A stretch of 64,000 nt of DNA, from assembly GCF_027595985.1 (NCBI RefSeq), contig NC_073303.1, positions 187,384,595 through 187,448,594 on the forward strand, given 5' to 3'. The DNA is from Sorex araneus. Lineage: Eukaryota > Chordata > Mammalia > Eulipotyphla > Soricidae. A program made the translations under genes and the position numbers. Below, in pieces: positions 1-10,489 of this stretch. Position 1 is the stretch's first letter, and each line of letters begins with the position of its first letter. The notes under the pieces were generated by a model. The model made no database searches, was not told where the DNA came from, and saw nothing but the letters and a program-made list of their open reading frames with translations.

Positions 1-200
1 TTGAGCTATCTCTATATCTTCTTCACTGTTTCGTTTGAAGTTCAGAAGCTTCTTAGCTTAATGCAGTTCCATTCGTTTATCTTGCTTGGTCAGTGATGTT
101 TCACCTTTAAAGATTCCTTCAGCTTCAATATCATGGAGAGCTCTATCTATGTTTACCTCCATCTACCTTCACTTCTGAGGAACTTACCCAAGGGAGTAAG
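1..200 (-). mobile_element. L1 ORF2 fragment, old
   Basis: Read on the minus strand, this end of the window gives a degraded L1 ORF2 segment. The signal is residues like ALHDIEAEGIFKGETSLTKQDK followed by a K-L-L-N block. It matches the stretch LYDIEDKGIFKDDTELSNL...KLKSFC of the younger L1 at 31.6 kb in this same window. It has stops, runs off the left edge of the window, and its inner boundary is approximate. Confidence 0.7.
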
Positions 201-446
201 GATATCCTGTGTATTCCAAGGGAGGAAGGCTCCAGTTACCAGGGTTCATGTCTTGAGTTAATACACAGTCATCTTTTGATCGCTTCCTCAATGCTTTTGC
301 TATGTCTATCTACCATTCTTCACATTCATTTCACCATTCCTTCTGCCAAACAAGTATGTGATTAAGTGAATCAATCTTTAGAAAACAGAGTAATAATCCA
401 ATATGTTTCCTATATGTGAAATTATATAAAAACCGGAGGTGAAAAG
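201..446. other. No gene seen
   Basis: AT-rich sequence with no ORF or repeat I can name. It may be continued old L1 decay. Confidence 0.4.
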
Positions 447-606
447 GCCTGAGAGATAGTACAGCAGCTAAAGCTCTTGCTTTGCACCCAGCTGAACCCC
501 AGTTCAATCAGTGTCCTTAGCATATGTTCGCTCAGGCACTGCCAGAAGTTATACTTGAACACAGAGCCAGGAGTTACCCCCGAGCACTGCCAAGTGTGAC
601 CTGTAC
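447..606 (+). mobile_element. SINE family A, diverged
   Basis: A tRNA-like head (cctgagagatagtacagcag) is followed by the family-A body ('cactgccagaag', 'cagagccaggagttaccccc'). Its similarity to the better copies at 20514 and 14012 is clear but eroded, so this is an old insertion. Confidence 0.75.
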
Positions 607-960
607 CTTAGAAAATGGTAAGAGGGTAATATAAGTAACTCCAAACTCTGATTATATGCTTACAGATAAACAGAAAAGCAGAAACCTTCTATAAAATGGG
701 TGATTTATGTAATTGATTATAACCCGAGACTCATTTTCATGAGTCTAACTCCAATGAACTGTTTTCCATCCCCTAAGCTTTTAGTCAGTATATCTACTGA
801 TTCTATGGAATTCTTAACTAGTGCCAGGGAAAAGACATAGGTTTTATGTCTGAGGACTTGTGTGGATTTCTAGCATTTCAGTAGCATTCTCTAAATGCAC
901 AGTAAAACTATCTTAAACATTCAGGAACTGTATCCCAAGTTCCTGAAATATCTGAAATGC
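607..960. other. No gene seen
   Basis: Unique-looking AT-rich sequence with no supported feature. Confidence 0.4.
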
Positions 961-963
961 TTT

Positions 964-1042
964 AGAGATGCCCAAGTGATAGTGAAGAATGAATGGTTAT
1001 TTTGCATTTGGCAGATCTGGGTTTCACCCCTAGCACCCCATT
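964..1042 (+). mobile_element. SINE family A head, very old
   Basis: A degenerate head ('gatgcccaagtgatagtga', then 'cagatctgggtttcacccct') resembles the similarly old copy at 51903. Only the 5' half is recognisable. Confidence 0.45.
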
Positions 1043-1044
1043 GG

Positions 1045-2140
1045 TGGGAATAATTGGTATGGGGAGAATGTGAGGCAAAAGGAACTCTCATTCACTGTTG
1101 GTGGAGATGTTGTCTGGTTCAGACGACATGAAAAACCCTATGGAGAGCTCTCAGTGAAATTAGAATTGAGCTTCCCAACAATGACCCACCAATTCCACTT
1201 TTGGGCATCTACCACCTAGACAAAAAATATTCAAAAAGACAGATACCATGATCCATTGCTGCACATAGTGCAATGGCTAAGATATGGAATCAACCTAGAT
1301 GTTTAACAACAGATAAATGGATTATGAAGATGTGGTATATTTACATGATGGGATATGGTGCCGCTTCAAGAACAATGAAATCATGCAATTTGCTGAAACT
1401 TGATTGGAACTCAAAGGTATCATGCTACATTGAAGTAAGCAAACAGCAGCAGCAATATCAAAAGGCAGAGGAAGAAGAGGGAGAAGATAAGGAGGAGGAA
1501 TTGGGGGAGGAGGAGAAGGAGGAGGACCAGGAGGAGGAAGACAATGACGGCGAAGAAGAAGAAAAGGAGGAGGAGGAGGAGAAGGAAGAGGAGGAGGAGG
1601 AGGAAGACAATGATGATGAAGAAGAAGAGGAGGAGGAGGAGGAGGAGGAGAAGCAGAAGGAGGAGGAGAAAGAAAAGAAAGAATTCAGAATGATCTCAGT
1701 TCCAAGTGAGATGTAGAATAATTGGACGAGGAAATGTAATATAGTATAAGGGGGAAACGCCTAGATTACCCTTTACCACAGACTCAGGAGAATGACATAG
1801 AAAGAAATAGAGGAAGGGAAGGAAAATGGGAAAGGGAAATAGTGGGGGAACAGGGTGTCAAGAGCTTTGATTATAATGGTGATGTGGAAGAATGGTATGA
1901 CTTTATATCCGAAGCACAACCTCAGGAATACTGAAAACATGAGATCCAAGCAATAACCACCAAATTTTGAAATACTTCTGTCAATCTGGCAGGGAAGGAC
2001 GGAGTGGGGATTTGAGAGGCAGCATAGGAACACTGGTGGTGGTGCTGGTGTGGGAATATTGTATGCTGAATCTCATGTATCAATAACTCTGTAAATTACA
2101 GCTCTGTAATTAGAGTAAATTTTAAAAATATGCTGTCTCA
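1045..2140 (+). mobile_element. Old L1 3' end (ORF2 tail plus 3' UTR)
   Basis: The translation around 1273-1440 (AKIWNQPRCLTTDKWIMKMWYIYMMGYGAASR) is the C-terminal ORF2 block found in the younger L1 copies here as ARIWKKTECPRTDDWLKKRWYIYTMEYYAAV. Upstream text ('ggaactctcattcactgttgg') also fits L1. A purine-rich expansion (1465-1690) interrupts the ORF2/3' UTR junction. The remainder, including a 'cactggtggtgg' G-rich motif near 2030, is 3' UTR. No TSD was found, so the copy is old. Confidence 0.7.
1465..1690 (+). repeat. Purine-rich GGA/GAA low-complexity tract
   Basis: About 225 bases are nearly all A and G on the plus strand. The tract is built from GGA, GAA and GAC triplets and lies inside an old L1 3' end. 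The 147-residue open frame across it (1273-1716) is a Glu/Asp-rich artefact of the triplet repeat joined to an L1 remnant, not a gene. Confidence 0.9.
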
Positions 2141-3489
2141 CATTTGATGAAAAGAAAACACTTAATTTTAAATGGTGATTACTTTTGTCCAAAATTAAAC
2201 AAATGCCAAAACTTAAGTTTTTAAAACAATGACAACTTTAGGTGGTGAATCCTGTCTCTAAACCTCAAGTTGTATCAAAAATGAATGATTAAAAATCTTT
2301 TTAAAATTTAAATAACCTGCATAAACAATAATCATACACTAAAGGATGTCCATTCCTAGCGTAAAAGTAAAACTGAGAAATGTGGCTTAAAAAGTTATTA
2401 AAATTCCTTTCTCTTGAATCATGAGACAAAATAATAGTTGGAGAAAAGAAGAAGGGAAATAACTGCAGCAACAAATAATAGGCAGCAAGAAATTTACATG
2501 AAAAAGCTTGATGGAAGAAAACCATGGTGAAGAAAATAAAAGAAATATTATAAAGGTGTGTGTTTTTAATAGCATATTTAAAATCATCTTGAGAAGTAAT
2601 TCAAAATTATATTTAATGCTGTAACAAATTTTGGAAAGGCAATTATAGTATACTACAGGCATGCCTTTTAATATTTTTTTACGCTGGCCACATAAGTGGG
2701 CAGAAGTGTTTTGAATAGTTTTTCACTTTCTTCATCCTGGCTGATCTCACTATATTTAGCAGCGTGCTGATTATCACCTCTCAAGAAATTCATTGCTAAC
2801 TGAATTACTTTTCCTCCTGTCTTTCATTTGAAGCTAACTTGAGTTATTCTACTGAGAATAGTGTGAACATTGGATAACACATATTTCCATCTCACTCATG
2901 GTCCTGAGAATTGTCAAGCATGGTAGCAATTTGCATTTCAGTCTTATTATAATGAGAATAATTCTGGTTATTATTTATTGAAAGGAATTAATCTATAAGA
3001 ATAGAGCTGCATGCATGTCAAGAAGTACTTTTGTGCAATCCTTGGGAATCCAAGTTCAGGTTCTGAGTAACTGACAACTAAATGTTTTTTTTAAAATTAT
3101 TACTAGGAGTTTTTTTCATTTGTTTTCCTCCCACGTGTTATTTGCAGCAATAGGATTGATAGTTTTACCAAATGTTTCAAATGTCATTACATGTGTTATT
3201 GCAATATTATAGGTTTGGTTAATTATTTTACTAATACATTCTAAATCTTTAATTGGTTTAATAGGCATAAAATACAAGTTTCAGGTGATTAATGTTTGCA
3301 AATGTTGTGGTTCTCACCATAATAAATCTAGTTCTTATCCAGCACCATATGCAGTTTTTAAAATTACTTTTTCTTCGACTGAATAATTTTAAGTTCTACT
3401 TTTTTAGCAATGCATTAAAACTGATTTTTGAAAAGGTCTCATTATAACTTCAATATGTAATTTATATTTATACTTTATTTTTTATAGTA
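2141..3489. other. No gene seen; AT-rich unique sequence
   Basis: No recognisable repeat, RNA gene or credible ORF. Short ORFs on the minus strand (1773-2662) are hydrophobic by AT bias and show no motif. 2660-2800 is less AT-rich than its surroundings but gives no identifiable product. Confidence 0.5.
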
Positions 3490-3645
3490 TTTTTTTTAAA
3501 AAGTTTTTAAGTTGCACCAGGCAATGCTGAGGACTCTCAGAAATTACTCCTGGAGGGGTTCTGGGTGCTGGTGATAAAACGCAGTATGGCTGTATGCAAA
3601 GCAAAGCAAGCACCCTACATTCTGGAATATTACTCTGCCCCCTAT
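3490..3645 (-). mobile_element. SINE family A, diverged
   Basis: T-rich start, then 'gaaattactcctgga', 'ggttctgggtgctggtga' and a degraded head at the right end. This is family A in reverse orientation with many substitutions. Confidence 0.7.
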
Positions 3646-3822
3646 TTTTTACATTTTTTAATGAACAATAACAGATCATTATATACTAAGTACTTGAAGA
3701 TTTTTCTTTATTTTATTTAGATCGCATTCACTATTTTGTTTAGGCATATTTATAACTTTTCTTAACATAGAGGTTATACATATGAAGATGTATAATATAT
3801 ATATTCTTCATTGTAAATTTAT

Positions 3823-4073
3823 GGACTCGAGCGATAGCACAGCAGGTGGGGCATTTGCCTTGCATGTGGCTGACCTGGGTTCGATTCCTCCATCCATCCT
3901 GGAGAGCCCGGCAAGCTACTGAAAGTATGCTGCCCGCACAGCCGTGCCTGGCAAGCTACCCGTGCTGAATTCAATATGCCAAAAACAGTAACACCAAGTC
4001 TCACAATGGAAATGTTACTGGTGCCTGCATGAAAAAAATTGGTGAACAGTAGGATGACAGCGCTACGGTGCAC
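3823..4073 (+). mobile_element. SINE family B, full length, no A-tail
   Basis: It starts at the tRNA-like head (actcgagcgatagcacagcag). The A-box-like 'tagcacagcagg' and B-box-like 'ggttcgattcc' follow, then the family-B body ('gagagcccggcaagctac', 'caatatgccaaaaacagtaac'). It ends in '..gatgacagcgctacggtgcac'. An 11-bp TSD (tgtaaatttat) at 3812-3822 and 4074-4084 abuts both ends with no poly(A), which fixes the element's limits. Confidence 0.9.
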
Positions 4074-4084
4074 TGTAAATTTAT

Positions 4085-5684
4085 AAAGGAGAAAAAGAAT
4101 ACATATCATCCCTAATCTCACCTCTTAGAGATATCCATCAATATTTTGTCAGTCGAACACTGAAAAGTTATCATAAAAAAATCTATATTTCATTATTTAT
4201 TTTTTAAGTCTATTCTTTCTTAACTGAAAAAAAAAGAAATGCATTTTCCTTTTAATAAAGAAATTATACAAGTTTATTTCAACAACAAATACAGTTCATT
4301 GGATGTTAAGGATAAATAAGAAAACATTCTTGGTCATGACTTCTGTTATTATGTTATTGGATATGAGCACAGTATGATTAATGCAATGATTTACTTTCTT
4401 TTACTGATGAGACAGACTCAGGAGTCCATACTCAGAGTATGTGAGAGTGAGAATTTCAAGGCTTTAGTTCATAGGTGCTCCAACTATTTTAATTTTCTCC
4501 TTTCTATAGATTGAACTCCAAATTATTCATTTAGTTTTTCAAACCCAAAAAGCAGGAAAAGCCTTAATCTAAAATATTTTAGTGGTCTATATAGAGTGTT
4601 TCAAAACAGGAAACCTTAAATCACCATCCTGTTATTTGTTGATCTATTTAAAGTCTGTGAAATAAGTAGCATAAAATTTAGAAGCAGGAAGTAGTAAGGA
4701 GAGATCAGGCCTTTACTTCAATCTAGAATCTACTGTATATACATTTTCTACTTTAATTTTTGTGATGACAAATTTCTTTTACAATTTTAGAAATGGGACG
4801 AACTTTCATTTCTAAACTTGAATGCTAGTATATATGTTCTAAATTTTCTTCAAACAATCTCTGCATTTGCTATTAATCTTCCTCACTTGTGCATAATTCC
4901 CGACATTATTGTCATGTTCAAATTGTCAGCAGTGATAGTTTCAGTCAAGTTAGAGTGGGAACATAAATTTCAAAATACAGCCTTTCATTGACATGCAGGT
5001 TACACAGTAAAAGTGAGGCTGTCTTGACTGAAAACTGACTGGCTTGCTTGTCTTAAACGTGTCTTTTCACTAGCTAGCCTGTGCTTGAGAGAGAACACTC
5101 GCTTTCTTGACCTCTTCCTGCTTCTTAATCCTTGACACTCTTGGTCCTACATTTCATATTGGCACGCCACTAGATTACTGTCAAATGTTTTGTAACCAGA
5201 CATTAGCTTGATGACCCCCTGCCATCTTACACTTTGTGTGAGAGGACCCTGCTAGGCGACTGAATAACCAAGTCTCGGGGGAGTACTTTTAACTCTTGAC
5301 TAAAACTGCTCTGCCTATCAAAAATTCGCTTCTCACTGGGAGGAAACACTTTCTTCATGCATTGCGTTTCTCAGTGACTGGTTGCAATGATTTAAGTACA
5401 ACTTACAGTACTGTGAGCATGACAGAATAACTTTCTCCTCCTGTTTCCATGTTGACTCTGATAAGATGGTGTGTGAAAGACAGTGTCACACAGCTCTGGT
5501 ATATGTACATTACTTTTTAAACACAAATATTAAACATGAATTAATATTTATGTAGATATCAACAATTTTTTGTCAAAATTACACACATTAGTTTGCCTTT
5601 GGAGCACTGAAGGAGGAACATAGGATATGTGTGTTGAGAAGCTTAAAGCACAAATTTCAAATATTCATAAAAATCAGCAAGAAT
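4085..5684. other. No gene seen
   Basis: 1.6 kb without a recognisable young repeat or a credible ORF. The part at about 5000-5500 is less AT-rich than its surroundings and could be an ancient repeat or a conserved non-coding segment. I cannot decide from sequence alone. Confidence 0.45.
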
Positions 5685-5687
5685 ATC

Positions 5688-6186
5688 ACTGTATCACTGT
5701 CATTCTGTTGATCAACAATTTGCTTGAGCAGGCCTAGTAATCTCCATTCATCCTAGCCCTAAGATTTTAGCAGCATCTCTTTACTTGTCCATCCCAATGT
5801 TGCCACATTAGAGGCTCTTCAGGGTCAGGGGAATGAGACTAATCATTGTTACTGTATTTGACAAATGAATACGCCATGGGGAGCTTGCCAGGATTTCCTG
5901 TGTGGGCAGGAAACTCTGGTAGCTTGCCAGGTTCTCCAAGAGGGAGAACTAGGCTATCAAATGTCAAGCTTCTGGGAGCTTGGTTTTATAGTCTCTAGAT
6001 GTTGGCCATTGATGGGATTACATGGGCGCTGGGGGGAAGTTTCTGGGTGTGACTGCCTAGCTAGAGGAAAATGGGGAATCTGGGTGGAAGAGGCCCAGTC
6101 CCGATTGGAACAGCCTTGGAGATCTAGGCCCTGGGTCCCGCACACCTGGGTTCCTCTGCCAGTTCCTTCATGTGTGATGCTCTTTT
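5688..6186 (-). mobile_element. RTE-tailed non-autonomous element, long variant
   Basis: The left edge is the reverse complement of the same 3' end as SINE family B ('tcactgtatcactgtcat...caatttgcttgagcagg'). It then carries a segment absent from SINE B ('catcctagccctaagattt', 'aggctcttcagggtcagggg'). A GC-rich part follows, shared with the copies at 34375-35041 and 50427-51235. It stops at the L1 fragment at 6187, so its 5' end is missing or replaced. Confidence 0.7.
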
Positions 6187-6985
6187 TTGTTATACCACTG
6201 CTGGGAATATATCCCAGAGAGGCAAAAAAGTACAATCGAAACAGCTTCTGCACATGTATGTTCTTCGCAGCACTGTTTACAATAGCCAGAATCTGGAAAA
6301 AACCCGAATGCCCCAAAACAGATGACTGGTTGAGGAAACTTTGGTACATCTATACAATGGAATACTATGCAGCTGTTAGAAAAAAGGAAGTCAAGAATTT
6401 TGTAGTTAAGTGGATGGGCATGAAAAGTTTCATGCTGAGTGAAATGAGTCAGAAAGAGAGAGACAGACATAGAAAGACTGCACTCATCTATGGTATATAG
6501 AATATCAGAGTGAGAGACTAATACCCAAGAACTGTAGAAATAAGTACCAGGAGGTTGACCCCATGGCTTCGAGGCTGGCCTCACCTTCCGGGGAAAGGGC
6601 AACTCAGAGAAGCGATCACCAACTACATTGTAGTTGAAGGCCATGTGGGGGAAGGGAGTTGCAGGCTGAATGAGGGCTAGAGACTGAGCACAGCGGCCAC
6701 TCAACACCTTTATTGCAAACCACAACAGCTAATTAGAGAGAGAGAACAGAAGGGAATGCCCTGCCACAGTGGCAGGGTGGGGTGGGGGGGAGATGGGATT
6801 GGGGGGGTGGGAGGGACGCCGGTTTTACGGGTGGTGGAGAATGGGCACTGGTGAAGGGATGGGTTCCCGAACTTTGTATGAGGGAAGTATAAGCACAAAA
6901 GTGTATAAATCTGTAACTGTACCCTCACGGTGATTCTCTAATTAAAAATAAATAAATTATAAAAAAAAAAGGAAAGGAAAAGAAA
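6187..6985 (+). mobile_element. L1 3' end, 5'-truncated
   Basis: The element begins within ORF2 and reads IPLLGIYPREAKKYNR...MFFAALFTIARIWKKPECPKTDDWLRKLWYIYTMEYYAAV. It runs without interruption to an ORF2 stop at 6498-6500, then a 3' UTR with a G-rich stretch (about 6770-6820) and 'gagaatgggcactggtgaag'. It ends in an A-rich tail with GGAAA repeats (6951-6990). The open C-terminal ~100 codons suggest a fairly recent insertion. I found no clear TSD. The left junction falls directly on another element, so a chimeric insertion is possible. Confidence 0.88.
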
Positions 6986-7004
6986 AGAAAAAGTTGTGGG
7001 TTTT

Positions 7005-7090
7005 TTGTTTGTTGTTGTTTTTTATTGTTGTTTGTTTGGGGGCCACACTTGGCAAAGCTCAGGGTTTGCTTGTGGCTCTGCACTCAGTAA
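7005..7090 (-). mobile_element. SINE family A fragment
   Basis: GTT-rich stretch, then 'gggggccacacttggc' and 'gtggctctgcactcag'. This is the 3' half of family A in reverse orientation. Confidence 0.6.
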
Positions 7091-7544
7091 GAAAAATAAT
7101 ATGACAAAATCATTCTCTTTTTGTCTGTAAAACATTCAGACTACTCAAAGTGACATATCTAAGATTGATCAGATTAGAAATGTGGAAAACATTAACAATC
7201 CATAAAACATTCTTTTTGGTTATATAGCGGAAATACACCTTTCCCGCTAGAGTCATCCTTTAATGCACAAAGTGTGTGCTTATATTTTAAACATTGCTAT
7301 TGCCAGTATTTTACATAAGATCCTTCCGTTTGCACAATTTTGATCTTCATGACCTTGTTGTGTTTAAAATCAGTTCCATTATCAAATATAGTTCAAACTT
7401 GGTACCTATATGCCACTGACAATGATCAACTGCATCATGATCAAAGTTAGCAGACAGTTCAGGACTGCAACCTGTTTCTCATGTAGACAACCTATCTCAT
7501 GATTCCAAGCAACCATGTTTGTCAACTGTCTGAATGTGAAGGGT
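7091..7544. other. No gene seen
   Basis: AT-rich, no supported feature. Confidence 0.4.
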
Positions 7545-7559
7545 CAATGATTGATTTTT

Positions 7560-7738
7560 TTTTTTTTTTGCTTTTTGGGTCACACCCAGCGATGCACAGG
7601 GGTTACTCCTGGCTCTACACTCAGGAATTACTCCTGGCAGTGCTGGGGGACCATATGGGATGCTGGGAATCGAACCCGGTTCTGCCGCAGCCGCGTGCAA
7701 GGCAAACGCCCAAACCCGTTGTGCTATCACTCCAGCCC
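7560..7738 (-). mobile_element. SINE family A with A-tail and TSD
   Basis: A poly(T) start is followed by 'ttttgggtcacacccagcg', 'tactcctggctctac' and 'gggaatcgaacccgg', ending in 'tatcactccagcc'. It is flanked by a perfect 15-bp TSD (caatgattgattttt) at 7545-7559 and 7739-7753. The A-tail plus long TSD is the L1-driven pattern. Confidence 0.93.
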
Positions 7739-7753
7739 CAATGATTGATTTTT

Positions 7754-8084
7754 ATTCTGTCTTTGCAGATAGCAAACATGCAGTTGTTCTGCCTTCTGTG
7801 AGAAATCCATTGTTATTAAAAAATTGGATCATTGAGTAAGCAAATTGCCATACAAGATCAAAATTTGTGTAAGATAATAAAAAATAAAAGCAGCAAAAAA
7901 GAAAGGCATGTATAACACAGATTTAAAGAAGAAATTATTTACTGTGGAGTTGTTGGCATTGACACCATGCCAGAAATTTGAGATATGCAATGCAGTATTT
8001 TGGAGAGGGTAAAGAGCAAAAATATGAAGAGAGTCAAAGCTTAAGATATTTCAGAGGAAGTGATGACTTCCTCTGAAATTTCAC
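7754..8084. other. No gene seen
   Basis: AT-rich, no supported feature. A short local inverted repeat (ttcagaggaagtgatgac / tcctctgaaatttcac) lies near 8050-8085. Confidence 0.4.
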
Positions 8085-8242
8085 ATTAATGTGGCTAAAC
8101 CCTAGTTTAATTCTTAGCACAACAGGTCCCTCTACCTCCAGGAGTGACCACCAAGAATAGAGTCAGAAGTAGCCTCCAAGAACCACTGGGTGTGATTCCA
8201 ACACACAAACACACACAAACACACAAACACACACACACACCC
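8085..8242 (+). mobile_element. Old SINE family A ending in a CA microsatellite
   Basis: Degraded family-A body ('gaccaccaagaatagagtca', 'accactgggtgtgattcc') ending in an ACACAA/CA repeat at about 8199-8242, which may have grown from the SINE tail. Confidence 0.55.
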
Positions 8243-8267
8243 TTCTTCCCAAAAAATATTTCATATT

Positions 8268-8385
8268 AAGGCCTGGAGATATTGCTCAGTGGGCTAGAGT
8301 ATGGAATAGGCAAGTATTCAATCCCAGGTACCACCTGGTCCCTGCAGCTCCACCCAGGGAGTCTCCCTTGCCCCCAACAAATTTC
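8268..8385 (+). mobile_element. Old SINE family A
   Basis: Head 'aggcctggagatattgctca' with 'aatcccaggtaccacc'. The rest is strongly decayed. Confidence 0.5.
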
Positions 8386-8599
8386 AAGTCATAAGGACTC
8401 AAAGTTATTTTATTATAATAAAATTTCAAAGGATATAATATCATCCAATCTTAGAAAAGATTACGGTAATTTGTTAAGGCAGAGCAAAGACATCCACTTT
8501 ATCTTGTAAATTATACAAGAGGGCAAGATAATTCAAACTACTCTTCCAAATCTGGTGTTATTTTTGCGTTGTTAAAACTTATCTGACAAAGGAATAAAC

Positions 8600-8800
8600 C
8601 ACCTTTTGTTTGTTTGTTTGTTTTGGGGGGCCACAGATGAAAATGCTCTCATCTGGCTCTGTACTCAGGCATCACACCTTCTGACACCTTCTGACATCCT
8701 CTGGTGCTGCGATGTTTGAACATTTATGGTGCTGGGATAAAGGAAGGAAACCTGTGAAATGCATATGTCTTAATTCCTGAACACTCTCTCCAGTGCCAAA
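8600..8800 (-). mobile_element. Old SINE family A
   Basis: TTTG repeat, then 'ggggggccacagatg', 'ggctctgtactcaggca', ending in 'actctctccagtgcc'. Reverse-orientation family A with a small internal duplication ('caccttctga'). Confidence 0.6.
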
Positions 8801-8894
8801 CACTTAATTTTCCATTTTTATGATCTGTCCAAGGTACGTACCTAAAAATTTTTATGAAAATAATTTTTGCATTTTATTTTACTTTAAAATAGTT

Positions 8895-9215
8895 ATTTAT
8901 TTATTGAATTACTGTAAAATACACAGATAGAAAGCTGTTCATGGTTGGTTTTCAGTCATAGAATGTTCCAACACCATCCTTCCAGCACTGTATATTTCCT
9001 ATCACCAATATCCCCAGTTTTCTCTTGCCATCTCCCCATCCCCCACCCTCTCTCTATGGCAAGCACTTTTCTTCTCTCCTCTCTTTCCTTTTGGGCACTA
9101 TTTTTGGGTAATACAGGTATCGAGAGGTTATTATGTTTGTTTCATTACCTACTTTCAGCATGCAGTTCCTATCCAGAATGATCATTTCCAACTATCATTG
9201 TCATAGCGGTCCCTT
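8895..9215 (-). mobile_element. L1-like 3' UTR, older subfamily
   Basis: Reads in reverse as an L1-type 3' UTR. 'ttcagtcatagaatgttcca', 'tctatggcaagcacttttct' and 'cttttgggcactattt' are all shared with the second copy at 35062-35590. No coding part is present. Confidence 0.6.
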
Positions 9216-9616
9216 CTCAATTTTAATTTTTTTTATTTAAAAATGGAATAATTAATCATGTGTTTACACTGATACGCATGTAGCGGGAGATACTTAGAAA
9301 AAGTCAGTGCAGTAGGAATCAGACAGTAAGTCAGATCAAATCCAATGGCAGTAGGAAGTGAGCATTGTCAAACAAATAAAATAATATTCAAAATAATGAA
9401 TTACCTATTTTAAATGTTATAATACATAAAACTCATTTTGAAGGAATTATGTTTCACAGGTACCTTTATTAATACTAATTAATGTATTCAATTTGCCTTC
9501 AAATTTTCATAAGGATAGTATTATTTAAAGAATATTGGTTTAAATTATAAAGCAATTAAAAATAAAATTAACTTCATTATGCATATATTTGTAAGTTTTC
9601 TCTTGTTTTAATAAAT
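9216..9616. other. No gene seen
   Basis: Very AT-rich. No PSE-like element could be recognised upstream of the U2 copy. Confidence 0.4.
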
Positions 9617-9626
9617 ATACTTATTA

Positions 9627-9814
9627 ATCGCTTCTCGGCCTTTTGGCTAAGATCAAGTGTAGTATCTGTTCTTATCAGTTTAATATCTGATACGTCCTCT
9701 ATCCGAGGACAATATATTAAATGGATTTTTGGAATTAGGAGTTGGAATAGGAGCTTGCTCCATCCACTCCACGCGTCGACCTGGTATTGCAGTACTTCCA
9801 GGAACGGTGCATCC
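9627..9814 (+). pseudogene. RNU2 (pseudogene): U2 snRNA retropseudogene, near full length
   Basis: U2 snRNA base-pairs with the intron branch site in the spliceosome. The 188-base length and the 5' half are as in the mammalian U2 I remember, including the 'gtgtagtatctg' branch-site recognition region and the U-rich Sm-site area. The 3' half differs: the stem following the Sm site reads ggaattaggagttgg where the expected form is ggagcagggagatgg, and there are single changes further on (e.g. 'gtacttcc', 'ggtgcatcc'). It ends in an A-rich stretch (9824-9832). A short direct repeat (atacttat) at 9617-9624 and 9834-9841 fits a TSD. With no snRNA promoter visible, I read it as a retroposed copy rather than an active gene. 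Confidence 0.93.
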
Positions 9815-9841
9815 CCTTGGGGGAAAAAAGAAGATACTTAT

Positions 9842-10316
9842 CAAATTTAAAAGGAAAATTTATCTGGTAAACTGATGAAATATTTTAATAGATTCTCATT
9901 TGTTTTTTATCAGTTATGTTTTTGCCGCTGAAACTAACTTGGTCATTCTTCTGTTAGAATTGTTGATATATAAATATATGTAGTAACAGGACTGCTCTGT
10001 CTCATGATGTTGTGTTGATTATTTTATGTAGTGCCTAGTCGTATAATCAAACAATGGCCATTGAGATAAATGGAAGAATAAAAACATTGATTAACGTAGA
10101 AAACAATGTGTTGTATTGCATAGGATATGACAATCAGGTTCTTTGCTTCTTGGTGTGACTACATAGAAAAAGCAAATTAGTTTAGTTTACCATACTGTGG
10201 ACATTTCAATTTCTGGAAATCAAGACTTTTACATTGCAATAAAAATAGCAGATTTATCTAAGTGAAAAATTACAGCGACATCTATAATACAGCTATGCTT
10301 CTGATTCCTTTGCCTT
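9842..10316. other. No gene seen
   Basis: AT-rich, no supported feature. Confidence 0.4.
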
Positions 10317-10489
10317 GGCTTTTTTTTTACTTTTTGGGTCACACCCTGTGATGTACAGGGGTTACTCCTGGTTTTACACTCTGAAATTACTCCTGGCAGT
10401 GCTTGGGGAACCATATAGTATGAAGAAAATCTAACCTGGACCGGCCTTGTGCAAGGCAAACGCCCTACCCAGTGTGCTATCTCTCCAGC
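10317..10489 (-). mobile_element. SINE family A
   Basis: T-run, 'actttttgggtcacaccctg', 'ttactcctggcagtgct' and 'tatctctccagcccc'. Full-length reverse copy with moderate divergence. No convincing TSD. Confidence 0.88.

Noticed and set aside
1273..1716. 147-residue acidic ORF
   Set aside because: It joins an L1 ORF2 remnant to a GGA/GAA repeat. The Glu/Asp-rich protein is a repeat artefact.
5865..6725. ORFs of 130-211 codons on both strands
   Set aside because: They span an RTE-tailed element and an L1 ORF2 end. Only the last ~105 codons of the plus-strand ORF are real L1 protein sequence. The minus-strand ORFs are shadows.
9627..9814. Functional U2 snRNA gene
   Set aside because: Several substitutions in the 3' half, an A-rich end, a flanking direct repeat and no recognisable snRNA promoter favour a retropseudogene.
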